Positions 22,385 to 32,639 of a DNA stretch of 64,000 nt are shown here, in pieces; positions within the stretch are counted from its first letter, which is position 1, and each line of letters opens with the position of its first letter. A program made the position numbers and the translations under genes. The notes under the pieces were generated by a model. It saw only the letters and a program-made list of their open reading frames with translations. It did not search any database and was not told the origin of the DNA. The stretch covers positions 58,721,257-58,785,256 of the forward strand of contig OX104128.1 in assembly GCA_944470555.2 (NCBI GenBank), given 5' to 3'. The DNA comes from Heterobilharzia americana (lineage: Eukaryota; Platyhelminthes; Trematoda; Strigeidida; Schistosomatidae).

Positions 22385-25262
22385 CTTGGGTTCCTAGTGG
22401 AACACAGGGCTTCAGTAGCACGTCTCCAGTGCACTCTTCAGACCTGGCACTACGACTGTCCCGAAGCTTTCATTTCTTGCTCATATAATCTCCTCCATGT
22501 CACTCTAGCTTCTAACGCCCAACTCGTCACTTCTCATTCAGATTCCACTCGATGACCTAGCTTGGCTCCTGATGCCCCCAGTCGGCCTCCTCAGTGTATG
22601 CAGAATCCAGTTCATCTTCATTTTCTTCTGCATATTTGTTGAGCGATAAGTTCTTGGTTGGTTCGTTGCCAGAGTTTCTTGTTGCTTATTCTTATTATTC
22701 TGGTAATCCATCTGATCTTCAGTATCGAGCCAGAGTAGGCAGTTGTTGATGAATGTCTGTAGTTTGTTTGAAGTGCTTTTCTCGGCGTGTCGAGTTTCTG
22801 AACCATATAGCAGCACTGACTTGACTGAATTTGTGTTGAAAATCCGGATGTTGTTCTTTGTGCTGAGTGGAGTGCAGTAGATCTCCACAGTGATTTCAGG
22901 CTAATGAAGGCTTCTCTTTCTGTCTTTCCGATCCTGGTTTTGACATCTTCATCTGTGCCGCCTGTAGGTGAAACGGTGCTGCCTAGGCAGATGAAAGAGA
23001 CTACTTTCTTTAGATTTCTCCCGTTAATGGTGATTGGTGCCTCTTGCTGTTGATGCTGTTGTTGGTTGGGTATCTTCATCACCTCTGTCTTCTCTACGTT
23101 CACTTGAAGGGAGTCTCGTCTTCGCTGCTTCTTCTTCCAACTTGTTAGTTTTCGCCTGTAGATCTTCGAGTTTGTGAGATAAGACATTAGACCAAAAACA
23201 TCGGCGACGAAATCAAAATCTTCTAGGCTCTTTTGAACGGTCCCGCGTATGCCCCTCTTCTTCCGCCTCACTGTTTGCTGCATGATCCTGTCCAACCCAC
23301 CATAATCAGGAAGATGATCGGTGATAGTAGGCGACAGCATTGTCTTACTCCTGTCTTCACTTTACAGGCGTCACTGAGTTGCTTTCCATTGTGGATCACT
23401 TGGCATGTGGCGTCGTCATATAGTTGTTGAATGAGGTTGATAAAGGTTTGTGACACTGAAACCGTGGTGTTGGGGCAGTTTCCAACTTACTTCTCTGTCG
23501 ACGCTGTCGAAGGCCCCTTCAAAATCGATGAAGTTGAGCTAGAGTTGAGTTGACTGCCATTCATGCTCTATTCTATTCTATGATGTGATGCGCAGCGTAG
23601 CGTTGCAATTTGGTCCGCACATGATTTGTTCTTCCTGAATCCAGTCAGCCAGCCAGCCTGTTCCGGTTGTAATTTTGAGTCCAGAGAACCTTTTAATCTC
23701 TCCAGGATGATGCGACATAATATACTGCTTGTGGTATACAGGAGTGGAGCATGATTCCACACCAGTTCTTGCAAAGACTTAGGTTTCGCTCCTTTGAGAG
23801 TTTGACGAAGTAGTTCTTCTTCCGGTAGGTAGGTACCTTCCCTTCCCTCCTTCCAAACCTTCTGCATTAGTGGTGTTAGCATGTCCAATGTTGTGTCTGC
23901 GTCTGTTTCCAGTGCTTTTGTAGGAATTCCATCTGGTCCTGCTGCTTTCCTGAATTTCAGCAACTTTATGGCGTTGAGGACATCACTTTTGCTTTTGTCA
24001 GAGGTCTCGTGTTCACTGGTAGTTCTGAGGCTGGTCTGCTGGTGGTATTTCTGGACGAGTTGCAGGTGGTAGTGGTGGTGGTGGTCGATTCAAGAGTTTT
24101 TTTGAAGTGGCCAGCCTACCGTTTCCTTTGTTTCTCCTCTTTGGCGGTAATTAAGTTCCCTTCACTATCTTTCATTGGTTTCATGTGTGTTGATCTCTTC
24201 CCTTCCAGGTAGTAATCTGGTTATTTGATATGATGTTATCAGGTCTCTCTCTCTCTCACCTGCAGCCTGTTCTGCTTCACCTGCCAATGTGTCGTGGAAG
24301 TGTCTTTTGTCTTTGTGCGCACTCCTCTTCACTTCTTTATGTGTGTATGAGTGTGTGTGTGTGTTCAGTTTCTGTTTTCGTTGTTCATCCCTGCCTGCAC
24401 TGCACTGCACTGCACCATTTCTCCTTTGCTTCACCATCTTCCTCTCCCTCTTCTATCAGTTTGCATTTGTCCGCCGAGATCCATTCTTCTTCCTGCTTCT
24501 TCTTCCTTCTTGATACGGTTATGCAGGTTTCCTTCCCTTGTCTCTTTCAAAGAGTTCCAGTGTTCTTCCACACAGGTTTCTTCAGTGGTGTTGCTTAATG
24601 TCTCCCATTTTATCCTGATGGCTGAGGTGAAGATGTCATTTGAAGTTTTGTCCTTCTAATCACCAAACCGGTGAATGCACAGAAGTCTGCAAACAGTTCT
24701 CCATTCTCATTTGTTTCACCGAGCGCTTCTCGACCCATGGTTAGTTCTCTTCCTGTGTTGTCCGCTCGGAGTTTGGCATTCATGTCGCCCATTAGAATTT
24801 GTTTGTCGCCAACTGAGGACTTGTCGAGTGCTGATTGCAGCTGTCTGTAGAATTCCTCCTTCTTCTCATCATCTGCATTATTTGTAGGTGTGTAGCGTAG
24901 CATTGTATGACTGTGACTTTCCTTCCTTTTGAGTTGAACCTTGCTGTCATTATCCTGATGCTGAAGGAGATTGGTTGCCACTGCATGAGAGAGAGCCTTC
25001 AATGCTGTTGGGGACATCATGATGGCCACTCGAAAACTCAGTGTGCTCATGATTGTCGTGTGGGTGACAATATCGGAGTAGATTATTGACTCTCCAGTTG
25101 ACAGTTTGGAGAGTCCACTTCTATTCCATTCCATCTGCTTTCTCAGATTGCTAACACTTTAATGTCATACCTCCTCATCTCTTAGGCAATCTGGGCAGCG
25201 TTGTTAGGTTCGTACATGGTGCGGACATTCCATGTCTTCACGTTTACTTTTGCCCTCATCGA
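22385..25262 (-). pseudogene. Near full-length RTE-like (SR2-like) retrotransposon
   Basis: Reading the minus strand: KVNVKTWNVRTMYE endonuclease start near 25240; APE-type endonuclease to about 24610 with ILMGDMNAKLRADNTG and GETNENGELFADFCAF; RT fingers (RKAAGPDGIPTKALE, 23963 on) with QAG and SCADQIATLR; FINLIQQLYDD and VKTGVRQ (about 23440-23340); a damaged FADD box (FVADVFGL) near 23200; VNVEKTEVMKIP; LGSTVS.TGG; VLLYGSET; LWQRTNQE. The 3' end at about 22385 has the family terminus. Non-LTR elements of this clade encode one endonuclease-RT protein for target-primed reverse transcription. Several frameshifts and the altered active site show it is dead. It is the most complete copy here. 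Confidence 0.88.
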
Positions 25263-25264
25263 GA

Positions 25265-25640
25265 GTAGACACATCAGCTGACTGGCTTCACGAAGGCTAC
25301 TAGTGACTATTAGTGGAATCCAGGACACAGGTTTTCTTCTGTTTGCAACTCAGCATTTGAATGTAAACCCGAACCCCAGTGAATAAATTTGTTTCCTCGA
25401 CGGGAAACTTCGAGTATCAATTAACAACAATTGATTCTTGTTGCTCAAGTGGTGGCTTTCGTACCATAATGGCATTTGAAGCGATGGCTACTGGGTTTGA
25501 GTCCCGGTGAGAACAAAATCAAGTACAAGCGTACAGACATATCCAGCAGAAGAGTCTCAAGTAGGATGAAATGCTTGTCCTGAATTCCACCGTTGACCAC
25601 CAAGTAGACTATAGTAACTCAACCACTTGTTGATTATGTC
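25265..25640 (+). mobile_element. Family 1 (Sm-alpha-like) repeats, degenerate
   Basis: 25290-25330 holds a minus-strand ribozyme edge ('agtggaatccaggac'). 25440-25600 is a plus-strand copy with B-box (GGTTTGAGTCCC) and a ribozyme at 25540-25588. The latter keeps stem II, TGAAAT and a GTC site but has CAGAAGAG for CTGACGAG, so it is probably inactive. Confidence 0.6.
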
Positions 25641-25739
25641 CTCTTCATTCTAGTCATGAGAATTCAGTGTGAAGTAGTTGTCTTGATTCCACTAGTTGAT
25701 GACAAGTAGTTCAAATCATTCCCCACCATCTTTTTCTGT

Positions 25740-27770
25740 GATGAGGCTAAAAGTCACTCCCAGGTGTTATAGGCGTTCAATGTGAAAAACCCTATTTTCT
25801 GTGTTCTGTATGCATGTCAATTTTAAAGTGAAAACTGCCAGACTAACCTCCTTTTTTCTGTAATTTGAAGCCTCGATTAAATTACTTTGATATATGATCA
25901 TTATTCTTCTGTATTTAGTTTCCATAATAAGCAGTCGAAATGAAGCCAATTTCTTTACACATGAATAAACGGTATGAAACATGATTCAATGCCAGACAAC
26001 ATTTTAAAAACTGATACAAATAGATGAAATATGCATATAGAACACAAAAAATAAGCGCATTTTCACATAGAGCGCAAATAATCACCTATCACCATAACAC
26101 CTGCGAATGTACTTTTATACTCACTCCATAATGTGTAACTTTCATTTTTGTTTTAAAAAAAATGTTTCATCTGCCTTAAATGTTTTAAATGTTCAATTTT
26201 TAATGTCAATGCATTGCAAATTCACACATATCTTCATGTATGACCTAACTGAGTATATACATATATAGACGGGCATTAGATTTCAAGTTTCTTATTTGAT
26301 AATGATCATGTGACTGGGTAAAATAATCAATATGAATTCAATTATTTTATTGTGTAGAGCATTACAACTTCATTTACAACCTAATTCAGTGTTGTAATGA
26401 GTTATTCTCTGCCCCTATATACTTTTAATGGCATACGAACATGAGACCTGACATTTTCAAAAACTCCAATTAAAACACATTTAGAAGACAACAATTCGAT
26501 ATGTAGCATTATTAAAATACATAATAATACGCCTATCTGGTGGAAAAACGTTAATTAATCAAAAGATTACGAATCCTGAATTATCAAGTGGAGGTGATAG
26601 TTATTCAAGAAAATTACGACTGTAGTCGAAGCATAAAATAATTACAATGAAGCAAATTTAGCTAACTTTGAACAGAGTGTTGCATAGTTTAATAACTTTG
26701 TCTAGCTGTAATTGGCTGGGTAACTTTGAAGGTCAACCTAGGAAATGATGAAACAACCAATCATATCTCTCTACTCTGTCGATTCAGTCTTAACAGTGAC
26801 CTTGTACGTGGTCTCAAATATACTTGTCACACCTTGCACACTCAATCCAGCCATACGATGAGTCACATAATTCAGCCTAACCCAACCAACCTCTTACAAC
26901 GCAACACGTAATCTTTTGTTTATAGTCCGTAGATAAACAGGCGGTCTGATTCATCGGTATATAAAACGAAATTACCTGACCGCAACGAACAATAATTTAT
27001 TAAGCTATAAGTCATATAGAAATGGATGATGGGCTAGTCGAAAGCTCTTGTATGTAAAAGCTGAACTCGTAAAGACAACTCAGTCAGGAAGGAATGAGGT
27101 GAATAACTTTAAAAACGCATTATTAATATCAAGTTGACCCTCAGTATCAAGCAGATATGAAGCTATGGAACCAAATATTGTTGTATATCGTTTGGTCAGC
27201 CAAGGTGGAATGTGTTCAGAAATTGGACAGCAGACTTGTCTAATCAGATACCCAATGTGGATGACGCATAGAAGGAGTTGGTTTGGTAAATATACACGAT
27301 GGAGGCAAAACCACTAGTCAGTTTGTCCTGGCTTCGCAAACTTAGCATTGGCTGGTTGTAGAATATACAGTATAACTGTACTGCACTGAATACTACCTTC
27401 TAAGCAATTTCTCATACTGTGTCATGTTTTCCATGATACTGTCACCGTGAGACTACAGCTGTACGAACAGTAATTCCTTAGAAGCTGTTGATTCTCTGAT
27501 TCTTGTGTTGTACGAATTCATGTGCTTAGCTGCGAATTTTGCTGGTTATCCACAAAACTTCGGGTTGAAAGATAGTGTTTCTGCTAAACACACCATATCA
27601 AGAATTTGCAGGAAATCTCGTCCTTGGAGTCGATTATCCGGGTCTTGTTGACAAACAAAAACAATGCATATTCTAAATTTAAGATCTTCTGTCGATCAAC
27701 TGCAAACATCTTGTAGTGGTGATTTTATATTTTCAAGTTGGAAATTAGATGAACATGTCCACCCGACTAT
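25740..27770. other. AT-rich sequence, nothing recognised
   Basis: No open frame with family resemblance, no Pol III boxes, no ribozyme core. This is the longest apparently repeat-poor stretch in the right-hand two thirds of the window. Confidence 0.4.
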
Positions 27771-27774
27771 TTTT

Positions 27775-28050
27775 ATTCTATAGAACATTGAAATCTGGGA
27801 GCACTGGACAGCTGTTTCGTCGTAGCATGGAGCTCTTCAGCAGTGCGCATTCTTGACCCCACTAGAGATCGAACCCAGAACCTTTCGGTTGGGCTGCCAA
27901 CACCTTGCCATTGAACCACTGAGTAGGAGTCTGGCAGTCGATATAGCACAACCTCCATCCAGAGCCGTCATTGAGTAACCGTTCTTATGTTTTACTTGGT
28001 TTTCCCCACCTATCACGACTTCTCATAGGAACTTCGGGAATCTCCAGTTG
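27775..28050 (-). mobile_element. Family 3 repeat with hammerhead, minus strand
   Basis: The ribozyme at 27801-27846 reads GCACTG-CTGAAGAG...CGAAACAGCTGTC-CAGTGC on the minus strand: core and stem I intact, stem II weakened. A tRNA-like head follows (about 27860-27930), then 'cacgacttctcat', the family 5' end. Head-to-head with the plus copy at 28060. Confidence 0.7.
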
Positions 28051-28059
28051 AAACTATTT

Positions 28060-28345
28060 GCAAATGAGCTGAAGTTTCAATCGGAAGTCGTGACGGATGG
28101 GGTCAACCAAATCAAATATGAGAACAGTTACTCGATGAAAAGAAACTGTAAACCACTGAACTTCGACCCAGACACTGAATGATTAAGGCCTTCTTCATGA
28201 AACCGGGTTCGATCGCCGGCGGGGTGGGGTCATGGGTGCACTCTGCTGAGGAGTCCAATGCTGGGACAAAACAGTTGTCGATTGCTCTCAGGTTTCGACC
28301 GTTTCTCTAACAACTAATATCGGTCTATGATGAATACCAGTTTGA
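28060..28345 (+). mobile_element. Family 3 repeat, plus strand
   Basis: Starts 'gaagtcgtgacggatggggtcaacc', has head remnants with B-box GGGTTCGATC, and a ribozyme at 28238-28285 with CTGAGGAG intact but ACAAAAC replacing CGAAAC (G12 lost). The tail 'ctatgatgaatacc' is present. Confidence 0.7.
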
Positions 28346-28784
28346 AAATAAGGGTATTCATTATCCAGTGCCTTAATACCTTAGAAAATGTATCATACAA
28401 ACACCTAACTACCAGTGGTAAACACAAGAATAAGGTAACATTTCCCTTCCAGGATTGTAAAATTTAGAAAGTAAGGCGATAATATTCAGTAATTAACTAA
28501 TTAATTCAGAGAATAGTCGTTTACCAGTAATTTAACCTGTATTTAGAAACACAAAAGTAATAATGCAAGTATACACTACAGATTTTGAATAGTTTATAAA
28601 AATTAGAGTCGTTGGTGCAATTACCCCAACATTAAGATTTTAATCTATAACGAATATCTGATGCATAATTTCAGCAAATCAAGGAGTACCACTTTGATGC
28701 TACATATATGTGTATGATGACACTGCGTACATAAAACATTACTAACCCCTCTGATAAATAATCATTGTGGTCTTCAAGGATGAG

Positions 28785-29125
28785 AAGCCGTGACCGGTGG
28801 GGGCAACGCCTGATGGTCATGAGGTCAGTTACTCAACGATGACATTGAATGGCGGTTACGCTATATCATGAGCTAACAGGAGTTGGAAATAAAGAGCATT
28901 GGGTTCTGACCAAGTGGCTCAATGGTAGCGTGTCGTCCACGGAACCTGAAGGTTGCGAGTTTGATCACTGGCGGGGTCGTGGGCGCGCGCTGCTCAGTAG
29001 TCACATACTAGGACGAAGCAGCTGTCCAATTCTCCTAGGTTTCATTTGTTCCTCCAACTGCTGTCAGTCTACGATGAATAACAACTTAAAATATTTCCAA
29101 ATCCCCACAACTCCCTCAAAATTCA
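28785..29125 (+). mobile_element. Family 3 repeat, near full length
   Basis: Complete order: 'gagaagccgtgaccggt' start, 'cagttactcaacgatga', A-box 'tggctcaatggtag', B-box-like 'gtttgatcactgg', ribozyme region at 28988-29034 (CTCAGTAG and CGAAGC, core lost), tail with 'gatgaataacaactt' and 'tccaaatccccacaactccctcaaaattca'. The last phrase also ends the copy at 38970, which places the 3' end. Confidence 0.75.
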
Positions 29126-29224
29126 ATTGGGAAAAAAGCGTCGGTTAATGTATGCTAGTAATCTAGGACACTTTATTATATTCATATAAATTAGCAGAAA
29201 CTCCTGCTTTATCTAACTTTCAAT

Positions 29225-29365
29225 GCAGCGTATGTATCTTGAACGTTCAGGGGACTAGTGTCCCACTTGTGATTCAAACTCGTGCCCACTCGGGGTTGTA
29301 GTCAGAGATATTACCACTGAGCTATTCAGGTCATGATTGACCTCCTGTACAACTGGACTAGGTGG
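29225..29365 (-). mobile_element. Family 2 repeat fragment, minus strand
   Basis: The reverse complement shows the head 'aggaggtcaatcatgacctgaatagctcagtggtaa' and a B-box-like stretch. The ribozyme is truncated. Confidence 0.55.
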
Positions 29366-29589
29366 AGTATTTAGTCACCAGAAAGCATGTAATCTCATTT
29401 TTTTTCATTCCTGAGTGCTAATCAAATGTTAGTAGATTTCGAATTATATCATATATGAGTTTCATCGACTAAATTTTGATATCTTACAAAGCCCCAACTT
29501 GAAAATCTATAGTTCTACAGTTTCAACTAACACACTGATTTCTTCGTTTAACTTCTTTGAAGTTCAACTGAACATTTCGTCCTTTCAAA

Positions 29590-29860
29590 TCGACGTAGTC
29601 ACTGCAAGAGTATGTACAACGTCTATTATAGTCACTTCAGTTTAGAGGAATTCATAAATTGTATTGATTGGTCACGTGAGTACAACCGACCAATCAATAC
29701 ATATAACTCAGTCCTACAGGAGTTGAATCGCGGCCCGAGTAGCTCAGTGGTAGAGTTTCTGACTACAACATAGGTTTGAATCTAACGTTGAACATCAGTT
29801 CCATGGAGGTCGCAGATACTCCTTGCTAATGAGTGGTGACATTCTCCGTACCAACTTTTA
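29590..29860 (+). mobile_element. Family 2 repeat with tail-to-head join
   Basis: 'attgattggtcacgtgagtacaacc' (terminal segment of family 2 in inverted sense, then 'ccaatcaata' in direct sense) precedes 'tcctacaggag', the head with A-box 'tagctcagtggtag' and a damaged ribozyme (CTAATGAG, no GAAA) at about 29822. Confidence 0.55.
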
Positions 29861-29984
29861 ATCCGATAACAAACTGCTAACTTGTATACTAACGAGTTCA
29901 TGTAGAATACCGGAGAAAACATGACACCAGTGCGACAAAATAGTTTATCTAGTAGTGTAACTACTTACAAACTATCAGTAGTAC

Positions 29985-30350
29985 TAATGATGGATCGTGG
30001 CTAGCAGTGGAATCCAGGATATGCATTTCGTCCTATTTGGGACTCGTCAGCTGGATGTTGTTCTCGCCGGGATTCGAACTCGGGAGCGATCGCTTAAAAC
30101 GCCAGGGGGTTTCCACTACACCACCGAGCCACGATAGCCACTTCTTGTGCGATGGGTATAGTTTTTAGTATAATTGTTTTTATATGATATCGTCTTTGAT
30201 CTGACCGAATTGATCTGTCTCTATTGGCATATGGGCTCCTGTGCGGATGCCTCGATATTGCCTGCGTTCTAATTGTATTAATGATGGATCGATCACTTCG
30301 GTCCAAGCAACGACGGTATCATATAAAAACAATTATACTATCAATAGTAC
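29985..30350 (-). mobile_element. Family 1 (Sm-alpha-like) element with hammerhead
   Basis: The best family 1 copy. On the minus strand from about 30290: 'gcaggcaatatcgaggcatccg', 'agagacagatcaattcggtcagatc', 'cacaagaagtggctatcg', a tRNA-like head ('gtggctcggtggtgtagtgg' to B-box GAGTTCGAATCCC), 'atccag', the ribozyme, 'ctggattccactgctagccac'. Bases 30292-30345 repeat part of the element in the opposite sense, creating a long hairpin with 30165-30212. Sm-alpha repeats are known in schistosomes as short retroposons transcribed by Pol III whose transcripts self-cleave. Confidence 0.85.
30012..30056 (-). ncRNA. Hammerhead ribozyme, family 1 (Sm-alpha type), core intact
   Basis: On the minus strand: stem I ATCCAG/CTGGAT (6 perfect pairs), core CTGACGA, stem II GTCC/GGAC with loop CAAATA, core GAA, a short stem III with a 2-nt loop, cleavage triplet ATC. 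This matches the published Schistosoma hammerhead in stem II and core. The ATC triplet in place of GTC should still cleave under the NUH rule, probably more slowly. Confidence 0.88.
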
Positions 30351-30581
30351 TACTAACAGTGGGTATTTATTTTCCACTTAATCTTCAAATGAAGAAGTAA
30401 TATTGAAGAAGAATTCTACTGTCTTGGAAGGGAGGTGGATGACTGTGACAATTATCAAGTGTTGAAGAAAGAAATTGTCAACAATCAGTTAAAATTAGAG
30501 ATACACAAGTTATACACACGGCTTATTTCATCAATCAACCTTAATTTATTCACCTTTTGGAGACCAGTCGAAGAGTGGGAC

Positions 30582-30583
<2 letters not shown>

Positions 30584-30653
<70 letters not shown>
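30584..30653 (+). repeat. (AC)n microsatellite
   Basis: About 35 uninterrupted AC units. Confidence 0.97.
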
Positions 30654-30654
<1 letters not shown>

Positions 30655-30894
30655 AGACGTCCCGGCTACATAATCCCTATATCTATACTTTAGTAATAAG
30701 GACGATGATTGTCTGTTGATGAAAGATAATGAAAGGACTGATACTGGATGATGATTGAAGGTGAAGTGAAAAGTTGATTCATGGAAGGATTCGAACCAGT
30801 GACCTCCAGGTTACTGACCCAGTGCTTTACTCAGTATCAGTACAAGTCTGTCAACCATAGCTATCTCAGATGGTCAAAGTGATCATAAAAGAAT

Positions 30895-31375
30895 TGATAC
30901 ACACTAACATCTATCAATGTGCACCGCAATGTTGAGCCTGGTGACCACATTGTTATTTATAATCTTTAGGATTCGATCTGCACTCAGATCTAGTCAAGGT
31001 GAAATTGATTGTTCTCCCGTGACTAATCATGTAAGCCAGTCGAAGAGGAGGTGAATCGCAGCGCGAATAGCTCAGTGGTAAGGTGGCGGACTACACGAAT
31101 GAGTGACGCTGGTTCCAACCTTCGGTGAGATATCACCTCCGTCTACGTTTCAGATACACCTTGCTCACGAGTACCAGCAAGCAGAAAACCTAGGTCGACA
31201 CCTTCCTGTTCATTGTCTTCAATTAACTAACATCTACCAATGTGCACCACGATGTTGAACTTCCTAGCTTAGTGGTCACATTGCAAATATGATCGATGAA
31301 ATTTAGTGTGCACTGAGAACTAGACAACATCAAAGTTAGTAGCTATCTCCTGATCGATTAGTGTACATTAAGGAA
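30895..31375 (+). mobile_element. Family 2 element, tail plus complete second unit (partial dimer)
   Basis: 30900-31020 is a family 2 tail ('ctaacatctatcaatgtgcaccgc', 'tctagtcaaggtgaaattgattgtt.tcccgtgac'). It runs directly into a second unit: head with A-box 'tagctcagtggtaa', ribozyme at 31188-31235, then the same tail again to about 31375. The ribozyme reads CTCACGAG (G5 lost), so it is inactive. 30775-30880 also has a tRNA-like minus-strand stretch. Confidence 0.75.
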
Positions 31376-31379
31376 TTTC

Positions 31380-31735
31380 AAATAAAATTTATCATTATTA
31401 TTATTATTATTATTAAAAGCGAAGTTATGTACCGTTTATATAATGAGATTATTATTTCGTTAAATGTGAGCAATTGTAAAGTGGAACAGAAAGGATTACG
31501 TAACTGTTTGATAAGTTTATGATATAGATATGTATGGTCTAGTTAGATTGTATAGATGAGATAGGAATCAGTTGTGAAATCGGTTGTAAAAGAGGATAAA
31601 AAAATACATCAATTAAATTTTTGGAAGGATTTATACTAAATGACAAAATAAATCAATGAAGCATTCAAGAGAACTTGTCTCCTTTAAGCCTGACTTATTT
31701 GGAATATGTTCATGAAATCCAGTCTTTACCCTTTT
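31380..31735. other. AT-rich, nothing recognised
   Basis: Short (TTA)n at 31394-31415, otherwise unassigned. Confidence 0.4.
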
Positions 31736-31910
31736 ACACTGTTTAAGCGATCCGGTTTGGTATGCCATTCATGGGTTCGCTGCCCAAGCATTTACTGGGC
31801 TTCGTACTGGGTTGTATGTACGCTGACTTATCGGTGTCAATCCTAGGTTACAGTATTAAACCAATAGTTCTATGCTTTCGGGAAACTAATGTATGGGATT
31901 ATTGGAGTTT

Positions 31911-32065
31911 AACTTTGAGCGGTGGATCACTTGGCTTGTGTGTCGATGAAGAGTGTAGCCAACAGTGTGAATTAATGTGAATTGCATACTGCTTTGAACA
32001 TAGATATCTTGAACGGATATTGCTGCTACGGGATATCCTTTGGCAACGTCTAGCACACTTAGTTG
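31911..32065 (+). rRNA. 5.8S rRNA pseudogene
   Basis: Contains nearly invariant 5.8S strings: GAGCGGTGGATCAC at the start, GTGTCGATGAAGA, GTGAATTGCATACTGC and TTTGAACAT, but with changes at positions that are normally invariant (for example TTGAACGGA for TTGAACGCA). It cannot pair normally with 28S. Confidence 0.88.
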
Positions 32066-32372
32066 TGGATTGAGTGTGTACCTGCCGGCGTGCTTACCTG
32101 TATATCAACGTCGGCTGCTGGTCTAAGGCTCCATCCTAATTTGTCCGGCAACAGCCTAGTCCAGTGTAGAAGAGCAGATTAAGTTGCTGTGGTTGGCTGT
32201 GCTCGAGTCTTGGCTTAGTGAGATATATATAAATAATGAACACGTTTGGGTGAACATGGCCTATCGCATTTATACAGATATGTATGCATATTGAAAAACA
32301 CAGCTTACTCTTGGTTCTACTAACTGGTCTATGGTTTCTACCAAAGGTGTGTAACACACAACTATTTCTTAC

Positions 32373-32635
32373 CCTGACCTCGGATCAGACGTGAGTACCC
32401 ACTGAACTTAAGCATATCACTAAACGAAGGGAAAAAAACTAACAAGGATTCCCTTGGTAACGGCAAGTGATTAGGGAGTAGCCCATCACCGAAACCCGTG
32501 GTTGTTTGACCCGTAGGCAATGTGGTGTTTAGGTTGGTTCTTGGCACAACTCCTCTCCCCCTAAATCCAGCAATGAGTACAGCTTACCATTCTGGCCCAT
32601 AGAGAGCGAAAGGCCCGTGAGAGTAGAGACCAAAT
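32373..32635 (+). rRNA. 28S rRNA 5' end, pseudogene fragment
   Basis: Starts CTGACCTCGGATCAGACGTG and continues with ACTGAACTTAAGCATATCA, ACTAACAAGGATTCCC, AATGAGTACAGC and AAAGGCCCGTGAG, in the correct order for the 28S 5' end. Scattered substitutions (for example ACGAAGGG for GCGGAGGA). Truncated at the junction with the PLE. Confidence 0.88.
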
Positions 32636-32639
32636 CTTC

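Larger units (their letters stand above)
31740..32635 (+). pseudogene. Decayed rDNA fragment: ITS1 end, 5.8S, ITS2, 28S start
   Basis: A contiguous piece of the ribosomal cistron in correct order. ITS1-like sequence is followed by 5.8S at 31911, ITS2-like sequence (about 32066-32370), and the 28S start at 32373. The 28S similarity ends near 32635 and passes directly into a minus-strand PLE. Many substitutions, mostly C to T and G to A, show it is not functional. A dispersed single copy of this kind is an rDNA pseudogene; the mechanism (DNA-level or cDNA) cannot be read from the sequence. Confidence 0.88.

Noticed and set aside
24165..24598. Several overlapping open frames with Cys/Ser/Leu-rich peptides
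   Set aside because: Antisense shadows of the minus-strand RTE-like element.
29700..29780. Apparent tRNA gene (A-box tagctcagtggtag)
   Set aside because: No acceptor stem or anticodon arm can be paired, and the same head occurs in many ribozyme repeats, so it is a SINE-like head.
30435..30719. Open frame with a Thr-His repeat
   Set aside because: Created by the (AC)n array, no supporting features.
31762..31980. Open frame starting MPFMGSLPKHLLGF
   Set aside because: Lies in ITS1-like and 5.8S pseudogene sequence.
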